This document shows positions 41,250 to 50,053 of a DNA stretch of 64,000 nucleotides, in pieces. The DNA is taken from positions 2,914,001 to 2,978,000 of the forward strand of contig NZ_CP148752.1 of assembly GCF_040448305.1 (NCBI RefSeq), in the 5' to 3' direction. Numbering within the stretch: the stretch's first letter is position 1; each line of letters opens with the position of its first letter. Position numbers and translations under genes: made by a program. This DNA is from Pseudomonas fluorescens. GTDB lineage: Bacteria > Pseudomonadota > Gammaproteobacteria > Pseudomonadales > Pseudomonadaceae. The notes beneath the pieces were generated by a model. That model saw only the letters and a list, made by a program, of their open reading frames with translations, was not told the DNA's origin and did not search any database.

Positions 41250-41287
41250 CCTGAGGTGATTGGCAGGCTCTGGTCTGCCGCCTCAGG
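41250..41287 (+). promoter_or_regulatory. Two-step hairpin in the ldcA leader
   Basis: CCTGAGG (41250-41256) pairs with CCTCAGG (41281-41287), enclosing GGCAG (41262-41266) and CTGCC (41275-41279). The AGGA that would serve as the ldcA ribosome site lies at the 3' edge of the outer stem, so folding could limit translation. It ends 12 nt before the start codon. Confidence 0.5.
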
Positions 41288-41299
41288 ACACTGAGCCTC

Positions 41300-43555
41300 A
41301 TGTATAAAGACTTGAAATTCCCGGTCCTGATTGTCCATCGCGACATCAAGGCTGACAGCGTCGCCGGCGACCGTGTGCGGGGGATTGCCCGGGAGCTGGA
41401 GCAGGAAGGGTTCAGCGTCGTTTCGGCGGTGGACTACACCGAAGGCCGGCTGGTGGCATCGACTTACCATGGCCTGTCCTGCATGTTGATTGCCTCTGAA
41501 GACGCCAGCACCCACTCCCATCTGTTACAAAACATGGCCGAACTGATCGGACTGGCGCGGGTGCGTGCACCGGATCTGCCGATCTTCGCCCTGGGCGAAA
41601 AAGTGACCTTGGAAAACGCCCCCGCCGACGCCATGGCCGAGCTCAACCAGTTGCGCGGCATTCTTTACCTGTTTGAAGACACCGTGCCCTTTCTCGCCCG
41701 GCAGGTGGCCCGCGCTGCGCGCAAATACCTCGATGGCCTGCTGCCGCCGTTTTTCAAGGCGTTGGTGCAACACACGGCGGACTCCAACTACTCCTGGCAC
41801 ACCCCCGGTCACGGTGGTGGCGTGGCGTATCACAAAAGTCCGGTCGGGCAGGCGTTTCACCAGTTTTTCGGGGAAAACACCCTGCGCTCGGACCTTTCGG
41901 TGTCGGTGCCCGAACTCGGCTCCTTGCTCGATCACACTGGCCCCCTGGCTGAAGCCGAGGCCCGCGCGGCACGCAATTTCGGCGCCGATCACACCTTTTT
42001 CGTGATCAATGGCACCTCCACGGCCAACAAGATTGTCTGGCACTCGGTGGTTGCCCGCGATGACCTGGTGCTGGTGGATCGCAATTGCCACAAGTCGGTG
42101 CTGCACTCGATCATCATGACCGGCGCGATCCCGCTGTACTTGTGTCCGGAGCGTAATGAACTGGGGATCATCGGCCCGATTCCCCTGAGTGAGTTCAGCC
42201 GCGAATCGATCCAGGCCAAGATCGACGCCAGTCCGCTGACCAAGGGCCGTTCACCGAAGGTCAAGCTCGCGGTGGTGACCAATTCCACCTATGACGGCCT
42301 CTGTTACAACGCCGAGCTGATCAGGCAGCAACTGGGCAATAGCGTTGAGGTGTTGCACTTCGACGAGGCCTGGTACGCCTATGCGGCGTTTCATGAGTTC
42401 TTTGCCGGGCGCTACGGCATGGGCACGTCCCGTGATGCAGACAGCCCGTTGGTGTTCACTACCCATTCGACCCACAAGTTGCTGGCGGCCTTCAGTCAGG
42501 CATCGATGATTCACGTGCGCGATGGCGGTGCGCGGCAACTGGACCGGGATCGCTTCAACGAAGCCTTCATGATGCACATCTCGACCTCGCCGCAGTACGG
42601 CATCATCGCCTCGCTGGATGTGGCGTCGGCGATGATGGAAGGGCCGGCCGGGCGTTCGCTGTTGCAGGAAATGTTCGACGAAGCCCTGAGTTTTCGCCGG
42701 GCGCTGGCTAACTTGCGCCAGCACATAGCCGCGGATGACTGGTGGTTTTCGATCTGGCAACCACCGTCGGCACAAGGCATCGAGCGGGTCGTCACCGAGG
42801 ACTGGTTGCTGCAGCCCGATGCCGACTGGCACGGCTTTGGCGGCGTGACCGACGATTATGTGTTGCTCGACCCGATCAAGGTCACGCTGGTGATGCCGGG
42901 GTTGACGGCCGGTGGCGCCCTCAGCGCGCGCGGGATTCCGGCGGCGGTGGTCAGCAAGTTCCTTTGGGAGCGTGGCCTGGTGGTCGAGAAGACCGGGCTG
43001 TATTCGTTCCTGGTGTTGTTCTCCATGGGCATCACCAAGGGCAAGTGGAGCACGCTGCTCACCGAACTGCTGGAGTTCAAGCGCAGCTACGACGCCAACG
43101 TCAGTCTGGCCAGTTGCCTGCCCTGCGTGGCGCAAGAGAATGTCGCGCGCTATCAGGGCATGGGCCTGCGTGATCTGTGCGATCAGTTACATGCCTGTTA
43201 TCGCAGCAACGCCACCGCCAGGCACCTCAAGCGCATGTACACCGTACTGCCGGAAGTCGCGATGAAGCCGGCGGACGCCTATGATCAATTGGTGCGCGGT
43301 GAAGTCGAAGCCGTGTCGATCGATGCGCTGGACGGGCGGATCGCGGCGGTGATGCTGGTGCCGTATCCGCCCGGCATTCCGCTGATCATGCCGGGTGAGC
43401 GCTTTACCGAATCAACCCGCTCGATCATCGATTACCTGGCATTTGCCCGCACGTTCGATAGCAGTTTTCCGGGGTTCGTTGCTGATGTGCACGGATTGCA
43501 ACATGAAGATCAGGGCAGTGGACGGTGCTACACCGTCGATTGCATCAAGGAATGA
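41300..43555 (+). CDS. ldcA: Lysine decarboxylase of the Pseudomonas LdcA type
   Basis: A 751-residue fold-type I Orn/Lys/Arg decarboxylase. An N-terminal response-regulator-like wing (residues about 1-135) is followed by the PLP domain with SNYSWHTPGHGGGVAYHKSP, DHTFFVINGTSTANKIVWHS and THSTHK with PLP Lys393. The length and the opening YKDLKFPVLIVHRDIKAD match P. aeruginosa LdcA from memory. It makes cadaverine and carbon dioxide from lysine. There is no ldcB or argR neighbour; instead a GNAT acetyltransferase follows 14 bp later. A leader hairpin may restrict its translation. Confidence 0.9.
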   Translation: MYKDLKFPVLIVHRDIKADSVAGDRVRGIARELEQEGFSVVSAVDYTEGRLVASTYHGLSCMLIASEDASTHSHLLQNMAELIGLARVRAPDLPIFALGEKVTLENAPADAMAELNQLRGILYLFEDTVPFLARQVARAARKYLDGLLPPFFKALVQHTADSNYSWHTPGHGGGVAYHKSPVGQAFHQFFGENTLRSDLSVSVPELGSLLDHTGPLAEAEARAARNFGADHTFFVINGTSTANKIVWHSVVARDDLVLVDRNCHKSVLHSIIMTGAIPLYLCPERNELGIIGPIPLSEFSRESIQAKIDASPLTKGRSPKVKLAVVTNSTYDGLCYNAELIRQQLGNSVEVLHFDEAWYAYAAFHEFFAGRYGMGTSRDADSPLVFTTHSTHKLLAAFSQASMIHVRDGGARQLDRDRFNEAFMMHISTSPQYGIIASLDVASAMMEGPAGRSLLQEMFDEALSFRRALANLRQHIAADDWWFSIWQPPSAQGIERVVTEDWLLQPDADWHGFGGVTDDYVLLDPIKVTLVMPGLTAGGALSARGIPAAVVSKFLWERGLVVEKTGLYSFLVLFSMGITKGKWSTLLTELLEFKRSYDANVSLASCLPCVAQENVARYQGMGLRDLCDQLHACYRSNATARHLKRMYTVLPEVAMKPADAYDQLVRGEVEAVSIDALDGRIAAVMLVPYPPGIPLIMPGERFTESTRSIIDYLAFARTFDSSFPGFVADVHGLQHEDQGSGRCYTVDCIKE

Positions 43556-43569
43556 GGACCTTTCCCAGT

Positions 43570-44184
43570 ATGCAGCCGGTTATAAATCCGAATTATCCAG
43601 GGTTGTCGGTACGGGTTGCCGACGAGGGTTTTGCCGCCTATATCTGGGGCAGTGATTTCAGTTTTGAAGTCGCGGCCTACGGTGCGGCCGAAATAGGCAA
43701 GCCGGTGGCACAGTGGCCGGTCACCTCGATCACGCCTTATCGCAAGTGCTACGGCATCGACCCCGAGGAATTCAGCAGCTTTCGCGATGGCGCCGACAGC
43801 GCGATTTTCATGGCGTATCTGGATGACCAGCCCGTGGGACACCTGGTGGTCAGTATCAACTGGAACGGCTTTGCCCATATCGATGAATTGGCGGTGCACG
43901 CACCGGCCCGACGGCATGGTGTGGCCAAGGCCCTGCTGGATGTGGCGCAATTCTGGAGCCGCAAGAAAAAGCTCCCGGGCATCATGCTCGAAACCCAGAA
44001 CAACAACCTGGGGGCTTGCAGGCTCTATGAACGCTGTGGTTACTTGATTGGCGGGATCGATCATCTGCGCTATCGCGGCATCGATCCGAACACCGCCGAA
44101 GTGGCGCTGTTCTGGTATCGACTGTTCGAAAATCCGCTGGAAAACCCGTTCAGTTCGTCAGCATCGCCGCGGCTTGTTCCGTGA
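43570..44184 (+). CDS. GNAT N-acetyltransferase resembling streptothricin acetyltransferases
   Basis: A 204-residue GNAT. The pattern ITPYRKCYGID, then FAHIDELAVHAPARRHGVAK, then GIMLETQNNNLGACRLYERC and GYLIGGIDHLRYRG with VALFWYRLF is the arrangement of streptothricin acetyltransferases (Sat/NAT group), which acetylate the beta-lysine of streptothricin. The true substrate here could be that antibiotic, lysine or a polyamine, since it is 14 bp downstream of lysine decarboxylase. I chose ATG 43570 (GAGGA upstream); ATG 43552 overlaps the ldcA stop. Its 3' end overlaps the convergent LysR gene by 35 nt. Confidence 0.78.
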   Translation: MQPVINPNYPGLSVRVADEGFAAYIWGSDFSFEVAAYGAAEIGKPVAQWPVTSITPYRKCYGIDPEEFSSFRDGADSAIFMAYLDDQPVGHLVVSINWNGFAHIDELAVHAPARRHGVAKALLDVAQFWSRKKKLPGIMLETQNNNLGACRLYERCGYLIGGIDHLRYRGIDPNTAEVALFWYRLFENPLENPFSSSASPRLVP

Positions 44185-45043
44185 CGATGGCCAACAGTGC
44201 CTGAACCGCCGCAGACGGTTCGGCGTTTTTCAGGGTCATGGCGTAAAGACTGATCGGGACCGCTGGCGCGAGCGGGCAGACGTCCAGTCCCGAGGCTTTG
44301 GCGCCGAGGGCGGTGAAGGGGTCGACGATGGCAAGGCCTTCGCCGGCCTCGACCATGCTGCGCATCATCTGATGCGTCTGGACCCGGGTCTGAATCACCG
44401 GGGCAGGGCGCAAGCCGTGCAGTTTGTTTTCCAGTGCCGGGCTCAACGGGTCGTGCCCTTCCAGGCCGATCATTGATTGACCGGCCAGATCCTGCAGCGA
44501 AATGTATTTCTGTTTCGGTTGCAGCCAGCCATGGGGGGCGAGCAACTGAAGTTTGCCCTGGGCAATCACCTGGCAATCGAGGTCGGCGTGATCGGGGTCA
44601 TGCAGGCTCAGGCCCAGATCGCTGTCACGCAGCAGCAGGCTTCTGACGATGTCGCGGGTCGGCTGGCTCAGCAGTGTGCAAGGCGCGTCGGGCAGGCGTC
44701 GGCGCAGGGCAGCGATGCTGTGTGGCAACAATTGGTTGGCCAGAGGCGGGGTGCAGATGATGCGCAGCGGCGGCGCCAGGTATTGCCTGAGGCTGTTGGC
44801 CAGGCGCTGCACCGGTTCAAGCGCATCGTAGACCCGGGCAATTTCCACCTGCAATTCCCGCGCTTCGCGGGTGGCCTGCAATCGTCCGCGAACGCTGGCG
44901 AACAGCATGAAACCCAACTGATCCTCGGCGTCGCGTAGCAAGTGCTCGACTTCGGCCACCGGCAACTGCAGCCATTCGGCGGCGGTGCCCAGGTGACCGG
45001 TCTGCAAGAGCGCCTGGATCACTTCGATATGGCGTAAGCGCAT
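44150..45043 (-). CDS. LysR-family regulator with divergent HTH
   Basis: A 297-residue LysR protein. The HTH region is RHIEVIQALLQTGHLGTAAEW followed by LQLPVAEVEHLLRDAEDQLG. The recognition helix lacks the usual S-x-x-A-V-S-x-x-I pattern, so DNA preference may differ. The effector domain spans about residue 90 to the end (PPLRIICTPPLANQLLPHSI, EAGEGLAIVDPFTALGAKAS). It is convergent with the Sat-like gene, overlapping by 35 nt, so antisense or coupled control is possible. The target is unknown. Confidence 0.82.
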   Translation of the reverse strand: MRLRHIEVIQALLQTGHLGTAAEWLQLPVAEVEHLLRDAEDQLGFMLFASVRGRLQATREARELQVEIARVYDALEPVQRLANSLRQYLAPPLRIICTPPLANQLLPHSIAALRRRLPDAPCTLLSQPTRDIVRSLLLRDSDLGLSLHDPDHADLDCQVIAQGKLQLLAPHGWLQPKQKYISLQDLAGQSMIGLEGHDPLSPALENKLHGLRPAPVIQTRVQTHQMMRSMVEAGEGLAIVDPFTALGAKASGLDVCPLAPAVPISLYAMTLKNAEPSAAVQALLAIVTEQAAAMLTN

Positions 45044-45131
45044 GCGTGAAGTCCATGTTCAGCAAGTGGAGGAGTCAGTGGCTGAATCCTACCCCAAGTC
45101 CGCGCTTATGACTTCTGCTCATAACGACGGG

Positions 45132-45359
45132 TTATGAAACGCTGGCGGTTTGCGGTTCGCGGGTAATGGTCACGCCGGTTTGCACCAGCATGAACTCATT
45201 GTCGTCGACCTTGTTGACACGGTCGCCAATGGCCAGCTTGTAGGTGGTGACAGGGCCTGAACCGTCTACCGCCGGGGTGGAGTCCTGGAACTCGTGCACC
45301 GAATAAATACGGCCCTCCGCGTCTCTTGCATGGAACTGACCGACGAGTACTGCTGCCAT
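45132..45359 (-). CDS. Small conserved hypothetical protein
   Basis: A 75-residue cytosolic protein with no signal or membrane segment. It is rich in beta-prone residues (GQFHARDAEGRIYSVHEFQD, TYKLAIGDRVNKVDDNEFML) and may be a compact beta-barrel. Similar small proteins occur in pseudomonads, but I know no function. Its start has a moderate ribosome site (AGAGG about 10 nt upstream). It is divergent from the FMN reductase gene. Confidence 0.7.
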   Translation of the reverse strand: MAAVLVGQFHARDAEGRIYSVHEFQDSTPAVDGSGPVTTYKLAIGDRVNKVDDNEFMLVQTGVTITREPQTASVS

Positions 45360-45427
45360 CTGCTTAGAACCTCTGGAGATAAATCACTCAATTTGCGGCA
45401 CTGTAGACCGTACTTGGGCGAGGTAAG

Positions 45428-45443
45428 TTTTCCTACGGGAAAA
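45428..45443. promoter_or_regulatory. Palindrome between divergent genes
   Basis: TTTTCC-TACG-GGAAAA, followed by more A, about midway between the small protein gene and the FMN reductase. It could be an operator; no assignment is possible. Confidence 0.3.
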
Positions 45444-45534
45444 AAATAGTCAGGGACGGTGTTTTCGGTCGCCCGCTGCTTGAATCGTCATCTATAACTA
45501 CAAGCTCTTCCTATCGGACAGTCGAGAAACTCTT

Positions 45535-46095
45535 ATGAGCAACGTCTATACGATCGCCGTCGTGGTCGGCAGCTTGAGAAAGGAATCGATCAACCGCAAG
45601 GTCGCACGGGCCCTGATAGAACTGGCGCCGGCCAATCTCAAGCTCAACATCGTCGAAATTGGCGATCTGCCGCTCTATAACGAAGACATCGATGGCGCTT
45701 CACCGCCGGCAGCCTACAGCACTTTCCGACAACAGGTGAGCTCATCCGACGCGGTGTTGTTCGTGACCCCGGAATACAACCGTTCGGTGCCGGCGCCGCT
45801 GAAGAATGCGATTGACGTCGGCTCGCGTCCATACGGCAAAAGTGCCTGGAACGGTAAACCGGGGGCTGTTATCAGTGCTTCGCCGGGGGCCGTCGGCGGG
45901 TTTGGTGCCAATCACAACCTGCGTCAATCCATGGTGTTTCTGAATGTGCCGATGATGCAGCAACCGGAGGCCTATCTGGGGAACGCCGGTTCGGCGTTCG
46001 ACGAGGCGGGCAGGTTGTCCGAGTCGGTCAAGCCGTTCCTGCAAAAATTCATCAATGCCTATGGGCAATGGGTCGAACAGCACAAGAAAGCTTGA
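45535..46095 (+). CDS. NADPH-dependent FMN reductase (ChrR-like quinone/chromate reductase)
   Basis: A 186-residue flavodoxin-like protein. The phosphate loop is VVVGSLRKESINRKVARAL, and LFVTPEYNRSVPAPLKNAID with GGFGANHNLRQSM are the conserved FMN contacts. ChrR-type enzymes reduce quinones, chromate and other electron acceptors by two electrons and protect against oxidative stress. It stands alone between the divergent small protein gene and the convergent TetR gene. The physiological substrate is not certain. Confidence 0.88.
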   Translation: MSNVYTIAVVVGSLRKESINRKVARALIELAPANLKLNIVEIGDLPLYNEDIDGASPPAAYSTFRQQVSSSDAVLFVTPEYNRSVPAPLKNAIDVGSRPYGKSAWNGKPGAVISASPGAVGGFGANHNLRQSMVFLNVPMMQQPEAYLGNAGSAFDEAGRLSESVKPFLQKFINAYGQWVEQHKKA

Positions 46096-46118
46096 TGTTC
46101 ATTGGCCAGCGCTTTGTC

Positions 46119-46778
46119 CTACGAAGCGCTGGATAACCGGCTACAAATCATCGTTTCCATTTCCAACAACCAGGCGGCAGTTTGCTCCGCCGCCGGTTGC
46201 GCCGTGACGCAATAGCGGCGACCGCCCCAAGCCATGATCACCCAGGCTTCAATAGTCGGTGCTGATGGCTGCATCGGCAAATCGCGGCAAGCAGCAAAGG
46301 CTTCACGCCATTTTTGCGAAAGTTCCTCGTACACCCTTCGATGATGCTTGGGTTCGGCGATCTGATGCTCGATGAGCGACACGGCATGGTTGAACAGGGG
46401 TTGTCGGGCATCGTCAGGGTCGCAGGTCAGGCACACAAGACGCTTGATGCGAGTTTGCCAGTCCAGGTCGGTTGGCTGGATGACGTCTTGATCCATTTGC
46501 GCCAGCAATACATCCAGGCGATGCCGGATGTAACCCGACAGCAGGGCTTCCTTGCTCGGGAAATAGTCATACAGCGTGCCAATCGCCACGCCGGCTTCCA
46601 ATGCCACTTCCCGGGTGGTCAGCCCTGACCAGCCATCACGCTGCCAAATCCGAACAAAAGCCTCGTAAATCGCCTCGACGGTGAAAATCGCCCGGGCCTG
46701 ACTCGGCCGTTTCAGCGGCTTGGCGCGGGAATTGAGGGTGGGCGAATGGCCCTTGGTGTTTCCGAACCCACTCTTCAT
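46119..46778 (-). CDS. TetR-family repressor
   Basis: A 219-residue TetR regulator. After a basic N-terminal tail the HTH is IYEAFVRIWQRDGWSGLTTR followed by VALEAGVAIGTLYDYFPSKE, a strong TetR signature. The C-terminal ligand domain is unique to its group. It is divergent from the DUF2855 gene with 54 bp between the starts, and local control of that gene is the simplest reading. The effector is unknown. Confidence 0.9.
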   Translation of the reverse strand: MKSGFGNTKGHSPTLNSRAKPLKRPSQARAIFTVEAIYEAFVRIWQRDGWSGLTTREVALEAGVAIGTLYDYFPSKEALLSGYIRHRLDVLLAQMDQDVIQPTDLDWQTRIKRLVCLTCDPDDARQPLFNHAVSLIEHQIAEPKHHRRVYEELSQKWREAFAACRDLPMQPSAPTIEAWVIMAWGGRRYCVTAQPAAEQTAAWLLEMETMICSRLSSAS

Positions 46779-46832
46779 CGGCTGTGATTACTCTTGAGTG
46801 ACCCGCCACTGTGTCGCAGCAGGAGACCGAAC

Positions 46833-47936
46833 ATGCAGGATTTCACCACGGTAACACGCCTGATTACTCGTAAAAATGCCCTGGACCAGAGCCGGATCGA
46901 GCAGGAACAACGTAGCCTGATCCCGGCAGCCGGCGAGGTGATCTTGAAGATTGATCGTTGCGCACTGACCACCAACAACATTACGTACGCGGCTTATGGC
47001 GATTCAATGAACTACTGGGGTTTCTTTCCTACAGGCCTGGCGGATTGGGGTCACGTTCCGGCCTGGGGGTTTGCCGACGTCATTGCATCAATGGTGGATG
47101 GCATCGAGGTGGGCGAACGTTTCTACGGTTACTTTCCGCTGGCCAGCCACCTGTGGATGCGTCCGGAACGGGTCACCGAGCGCGGCTTTTACGATGGCGC
47201 CGAACACCGGTCGGGGTTGACCTCGGCGTACAACCAATACACGCGCTGCAGTTGGGATTTGTACTACAGGCCAGAAACCGAAAATCTGCAGATATTGCTC
47301 AAGCCGTTGTTTCTGACCTCATCGATGCTGGCGGACTTCCTGCAGGACAACCGGTTTTTCGATGCGACCCGCCTGGTGTTCTCCAGCGCTTCCAGCAAAA
47401 CCGCCTACGGCACGGCCGTGTGTCTGGAAAATCATCCGCAACTGGAGCGTGTGGCGCTGACGTCCGCCGCCAACAAAGCCTTTGTCGAAACCCTCGGTTG
47501 TTACGAACACGTGCTGCCCTATGCCGAGTTGGCCAACCTCACCGGTGACCGTCCTACGCTGTACGTGGATTTTTCCGGCGACCTCAATCTACGCGATCAG
47601 GTCCACCAGCACTTTGCCGGGCACCTGCTCTACAGTTGTTTCGCAGGCTCTGCGCAAAGTATCGATGAGCCACGGTTGACGGCTATCGAAGGGCCGCAAC
47701 CGGTGTTCTTTTTTGCGCCGATCCAGATCCGCAAGCGCAATGCCGAATGGGGGCCGGAAGGGGTCAGCCAGCATATCGGCGAAGGGTTGGTGCGGTTTTT
47801 CCAGCGAGTGACCGGGAGCGAAAAGCCTTTGCTGGAAGTCATTGAAAGTCAGGGTTACGAGGCGGCGCAAAGGGTCATTTCCCGCTTGGTCCATGGCCAG
47901 GTCCCACCCGTGGAGGGGCATGTGATTCGCTTGTGA
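46833..47936 (+). CDS. DUF2855-family protein (MDR-like)
   Basis: A 367-residue protein of the DUF2855 family, which resembles medium-chain dehydrogenase/reductases without zinc. The N-terminal part EVILKIDRCALTTNNITYAA looks like the GroES-like domain, and VFSSASSKTAYGTAVCLENH and LYVDFSGDLNLRDQVHQHFA fit a nucleotide-binding fold. No catalytic role is established that I know. The start ATG 46833 has AGGAG 7 nt upstream. A divergent TetR repressor suggests induction by a small molecule. Confidence 0.83.
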   Translation: MQDFTTVTRLITRKNALDQSRIEQEQRSLIPAAGEVILKIDRCALTTNNITYAAYGDSMNYWGFFPTGLADWGHVPAWGFADVIASMVDGIEVGERFYGYFPLASHLWMRPERVTERGFYDGAEHRSGLTSAYNQYTRCSWDLYYRPETENLQILLKPLFLTSSMLADFLQDNRFFDATRLVFSSASSKTAYGTAVCLENHPQLERVALTSAANKAFVETLGCYEHVLPYAELANLTGDRPTLYVDFSGDLNLRDQVHQHFAGHLLYSCFAGSAQSIDEPRLTAIEGPQPVFFFAPIQIRKRNAEWGPEGVSQHIGEGLVRFFQRVTGSEKPLLEVIESQGYEAAQRVISRLVHGQVPPVEGHVIRL

Positions 47937-47970
47937 TGTGATTCGGCGCGGTTGTCCGTTTAGACCGGGT

Positions 47971-48075
47971 TGGCCCCATCGCGAGCAGGCTCGCTCCCAC
48001 ATTGGATCTCAGTCATACGCAAGTTTTGTATCCACTGAAGTTCCCTGTGGGAGCGAGCCTGCTCGCGATGGGGCC
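47971..48075. repeat. REP doublet (inverted pair)
   Basis: TGGCCCCATCGCGAGCAGGC is mirrored by GCCTGCTCGCGATGGGGCCA on the far side of a 60-bp spacer, an extended REP hairpin between convergent genes. Confidence 0.87.
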
Positions 48076-48094
48076 AGCTCATACACGGCAAAAC

Positions 48095-49045
48095 TCAGGC
48101 ATTACCCGGCACATTCGGCCAAAGATCCGCCACCAGAAACAGCCGTTCAGCCTCTTCCCAGTCGCCGCTGGCATTTTCCGTCAGGCGCACCAGCAGTTGT
48201 GCCGGCGCCAACGGGTCCAGGTCATCCAGCCACGCCTGCATCTGTCCCGGGTTCCAGGTGTGTTCGGCCGAATAATGCGCCGGCGCCAGCCAGGCGTGGC
48301 GCGGCAGGGGTTGCCAGCGACCGGGCGGGCTCTGGGCCAATAACGCCGGCCAATCCTTTTGATGCAACCAGCGACCCCGCAAATGCTGTGGATGGGCACC
48401 CGACGGCGGGGCGGCCTGTCCGGGCCAGGGGTACAGCAAGTAACCCCCCAGCCACAAATGCGCGCTGAACGCCTGGATATCCAGCGCCGCCAGTACTTCA
48501 CGGCTTTCGGCGCGAGCGGAAATCGGCAACTGATGCTGGCTCAGGTGCGCCAGTTTGCGGTCGAGCCGGTCGTGGCAGCCCGGGCCCAGCCACTGGGCGG
48601 TGTCGTGTCCGTCGCCGGATTGCGGGCCGAGGTAGAGCTTGATTGCCAGTTCCAGGTGATGCACGCCGTCGCGGTCGCGCAGCAGCATGTCCAGTTCACC
48701 CAGGGTGTGCCCCTCGCGGCGAATCGGCAGGTTGGCGGCAATCAGTTCTATGCCCGGCGCATGCTGCACGGCGAATTGCCAGAGGCGTTCGTAATACAAG
48801 CCCAGACGCCGGGTCCGGGCCTGGGCCAGCCAGTGCAGCAAGCCATAACTGTCCCGATCCAGCTGGCGCAGCCAATGCTCCAGCCGATCCGGTGCCTGCA
48901 CCCAGTCGCTGCCGGCCAGCGGGTGGCGCTGCGGCCACGGGGTATCGTCCAGCATGGGCGGCGCGAGGATGACCCACGCCAGGTCACGCACTTCGGGATG
49001 GCGTAACTGATGGGGCAGGTGGAGCAAATCGGGAAATAGCATCAT
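48095..49045 (-). CDS. DUF1853-family protein
   Basis: A 316-residue cytosolic protein of the DUF1853 family. It opens with LRHPEVRDLAWVILAPPML and carries RRLGLYYERLWQFAVQHAPG and GELDMLLRDRDGVHHLELAIKLY. The combination of E-x-D and E-x-K residues around the latter resembles a PD-(D/E)xK nuclease core, which is an inference from pattern only. No function is known to me. It is divergent from nadK. Confidence 0.8.
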   Translation of the reverse strand: MMLFPDLLHLPHQLRHPEVRDLAWVILAPPMLDDTPWPQRHPLAGSDWVQAPDRLEHWLRQLDRDSYGLLHWLAQARTRRLGLYYERLWQFAVQHAPGIELIAANLPIRREGHTLGELDMLLRDRDGVHHLELAIKLYLGPQSGDGHDTAQWLGPGCHDRLDRKLAHLSQHQLPISARAESREVLAALDIQAFSAHLWLGGYLLYPWPGQAAPPSGAHPQHLRGRWLHQKDWPALLAQSPPGRWQPLPRHAWLAPAHYSAEHTWNPGQMQAWLDDLDPLAPAQLLVRLTENASGDWEEAERLFLVADLWPNVPGNA

Positions 49046-49162
49046 CTTGCGAGCATAGCCCGAAACCCGGGCACACCCTTGAAGCTGAAAGGATTTTGTC
49101 TACGGACGGCTTTCGCCCATAATCGTGGTTTTCGCCGCCACGCAGATCCCCGCAGGAGCCCC

Positions 49163-50053
49163 ATGGAGCAATTTCGCAATATCGGCATCATCGGTCGCCT
49201 GGGCAGTTCCCAGGTGCTGGATACCGTCCGCCGACTGAAACGGTTTCTGCTCGATCGTCACCTGCACGTGATCCTCGAAGACACCATCGCCGAAGTGCTG
49301 CCAGGGCACGGCTTGCAAACCTCGTCGCGCAAGATGCTCGGCGAAGTCTGCGACATGGTCATCGTGGTCGGTGGTGACGGCAGCCTGCTTGGCGCCGCCC
49401 GGGCGCTGGCCAAGCACAATATTCCGGTGCTCGGCATCAACCGTGGCAGCCTGGGTTTCCTCACCGACATCCGTCCCGATGAGCTGGAAACCAAGGTCGC
49501 CGAAGTGCTGGACGGCCACTATCTGGTGGAAAACCGCTTCCTGTTGCAGGCCGAAGTCCGTCGCCACGGCGAGGCCATCGGCCAGGGTGATGCACTGAAC
49601 GATGTGGTGCTGCACCCCGGCAAATCCACGCGAATGATCGAATTCGAGCTGTACATCGACGGCCAGTTCGTCTGCAGCCAGAAGGCCGACGGCCTGATCG
49701 TCGCGACGCCGACCGGATCTACCGCCTACGCGTTGTCCGCCGGCGGGCCGATCATGCATCCCAAGCTCGACGCTATTGTGATTGTGCCGATGTACCCCCA
49801 TACCTTGTCAGGTAGACCCATCGTGGTCGATGGTAACAGTGAGCTGAAAATCGTCGTGTCCAAGGATATGCAGATTTACCCGCAAGTTTCGTGCGACGGG
49901 CAGAACCACTTCACCTGCGCGCCGGGCGACACCATTACCGTCAGTAAGAAAGCCCAGAAACTGCGGCTGATTCACCCGCTTGACCACAACTACTATGAAG
50001 TCTGCCGGACCAAGCTCGGCTGGGGCAGCAAGTTGGGGGGTGGAGGCGACTGA
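49163..50053 (+). CDS. nadK: NAD kinase
   Basis: A 296-residue NAD(+) kinase making NADP(+) from NAD(+) with ATP or polyphosphate. The catalytic GGDGS is residues 70-74 with Asp72. GINRGSLGFLTDI, ALNDVVLHPGKSTRMIEFEL and DGLIVATPTGSTAYALSAGG complete the family set. ATG 49163 is the family start; the frame open to 49079 is upstream leader. The phosphoesterase gene overlaps its stop by one base, starting a run of coupled genes. Confidence 0.97.
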   Translation: MEQFRNIGIIGRLGSSQVLDTVRRLKRFLLDRHLHVILEDTIAEVLPGHGLQTSSRKMLGEVCDMVIVVGGDGSLLGAARALAKHNIPVLGINRGSLGFLTDIRPDELETKVAEVLDGHYLVENRFLLQAEVRRHGEAIGQGDALNDVVLHPGKSTRMIEFELYIDGQFVCSQKADGLIVATPTGSTAYALSAGGPIMHPKLDAIVIVPMYPHTLSGRPIVVDGNSELKIVVSKDMQIYPQVSCDGQNHFTCAPGDTITVSKKAQKLRLIHPLDHNYYEVCRTKLGWGSKLGGGGD

